Assembly (NCBI RefSeq): GCF_905220565.1
Contig: NC_059422.1
Location: forward strand, 8,266,272-8,330,271
Source of the DNA: Melitaea cinxia
Taxonomy: Eukaryota > Arthropoda > Insecta > Lepidoptera > Nymphalidae
Length of the DNA stretch: 64,000 nucleotides
Reading direction: 5' to 3'
The notes under the pieces are model-generated. The model saw only the letters and a list, made by a program, of their open reading frames with translations, searched no databases and had not been told where the DNA came from. Shown piece by piece: positions 63,193 through 64,000 of this stretch; position 1 is the stretch's first letter, and each line of letters opens with the position of its first letter. The translations under genes were made by a program, and so were the position numbers.

Positions 63193-63382
63193 AAATCTAT
63201 TTATCTAACCTCAAATAACACAAGATATTGAAGAGTAAGACTTTCCAACTATTACACAATACAAATAACAATCTACCTGTAATGAACCGTTCAATTCTAA
63301 GTAATATCACGTGTGCCGAGTCGTGTGTAAACACAACACTTAGCTTTCTATACGACAAACGTACACACAGTAGTACATACAT

Positions 63383-63500
63383 TATTACAGCCTATACAGT
63401 CCACTGCTAGACATAGGCCTCCACAAGTTTACGCCAAAAATAACGTGAACTCATGTGTTTTGCCCATAGTCACCACGCTGGGCAGGCGGGTTGGTGACCG
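63383..63500 (-). mobile_element. RTE-tailed SINE-like element, short form with TSD
   Basis: 118 bp flanked by a perfect 15-bp duplication CAGTAGTACATACAT (63368-63382 and 63501-63515). Cut inside 'ttggtgaccgcag'. Confidence -1.
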
Positions 63501-63562
63501 CAGTAGTACATACATGTACAAATATAACATGTACAGTGTACACTTATTACACCCCATGCCTG

Positions 63563-63884
63563 TGTACGCGTTGCGTTGACGCAGCGGTTACAGCACTGGT
63601 TTATCGCTGTTGCTCTGGCGGTTGCGCGTTCGATTCCCGCACATGACAAACATTTGTATTGGTCATGCAGATGTTTGCCGTGGTCTTGGCGTTTGTGCAG
63701 TCCTTGTGGGTCTCCCACCGTGTCTCAGAGAGCACGTTAAGCCGTCGGTCGTTTGATCGTTACTCATAGTAGGGAATATATCTGCCAACCCGCATTGGAG
63801 CAGCTTGGTGGATTAAGCTCTGATCCTTTTCCTACATGGAGAAAGAGGCCTATGCCCAGTAGTGGAATATTACGGGCTAAAGCG
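63563..63884 (+). mobile_element. tRNA-derived SINE (Metulj-like), full length
   Basis: A box TGACGCAGCGG, B box CGTTCGATTCC, body 'accgtgtctcagagagcacg', tail 'gcctatgcccagtagtggaa'. Direct repeat ATGCCTG at 63556-63562 and 63885-63891. Inserted 47 bp from the previous SINE's duplication. Confidence -1.
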
Positions 63885-64000
63885 ATGCCTGGCTATAGCA
63901 AGGCTATTATTGATTGGAAAAGAATATTTTCTTAATAATATAAAAGTGACAAAGAAACGTATGGTGTGCCTGATGGAAAGTAAGTACTGTAGTCAATAGA

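Overview
The window looks like nuclear DNA of a butterfly or moth. It is AT-rich, has no bacterial-style gene packing, and is crowded with repeat types typical of lepidopteran genomes: short Helitron-like elements (Lep1 type, TC...CTAG ends), tRNA-derived SINEs with A and B boxes (Metulj-like), a second SINE-like family with a (GAT)n tail, fragments of non-LTR retrotransposons, a piggyBac copy with TTAA target sites, and a very abundant element bounded by AACCGACTTC inverted termini.

The one cellular gene I can support is on the minus strand. Nine small exons between about 27.2 kb and 1.7 kb, with consensus splice sites and consistent codon phases, spell an orthologue of the leucine-rich-repeat ciliary protein CFAP410 (C21orf2). 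The LRR exons lie at 27173-27238 and 18184-18351, and the LRR cap exon (motif YRMTVLRNLP..LEKLDN) at 14442-14514. Six further exons (8725-8790, 7508-7639, 6464-6535, 4535-4618, 2765-2833 and one starting at 1770) encode a Pro/Ser/Arg-rich, probably disordered middle. The start-codon exon (above 27.2 kb) and the conserved C-terminal exon (probably left of position 1) were not found. About 0.8 kb of coding sequence is spread over at least 25 kb because the introns are full of mobile elements.

Layout: 1-2.8 kb, gene 3' part plus one AACCGACTTC element, a truncated SINE and a CGTACGG element. 2.8-8.8 kb, five exons with SINEs, Helitrons and small MITE-like elements. 8.8-12.0 kb, one 3.2 kb AACCGACTTC element with a 175-bp internal tandem array, carrying a 1313-bp piggyBac deletion derivative. 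12-27 kb, introns with microsatellites, Helitrons, nested SINEs and an RTE-type LINE end. 27-64 kb, no convincing exon; intron or intergenic DNA with a 5'-truncated LINE set in a tandem array (29.4-30.7 kb), a long-hairpin element (31.0-31.5 kb), two decayed LINEs (33.6-34.9 kb), piggyBac-like ends (44.05-44.65 kb), a tRNA-like sequence inside a perfect 22-bp inverted repeat (60.3-60.5 kb), and many AACCGACTTC and SINE copies.

The mobile elements form one visible economy. Two SINE families end in sequence resembling the last codons of an RTE-type LINE, and one short element family ends like another LINE's 3' tail, which suggests borrowed retrotransposition machinery. Nested insertions with target-site duplications give a relative order of activity.
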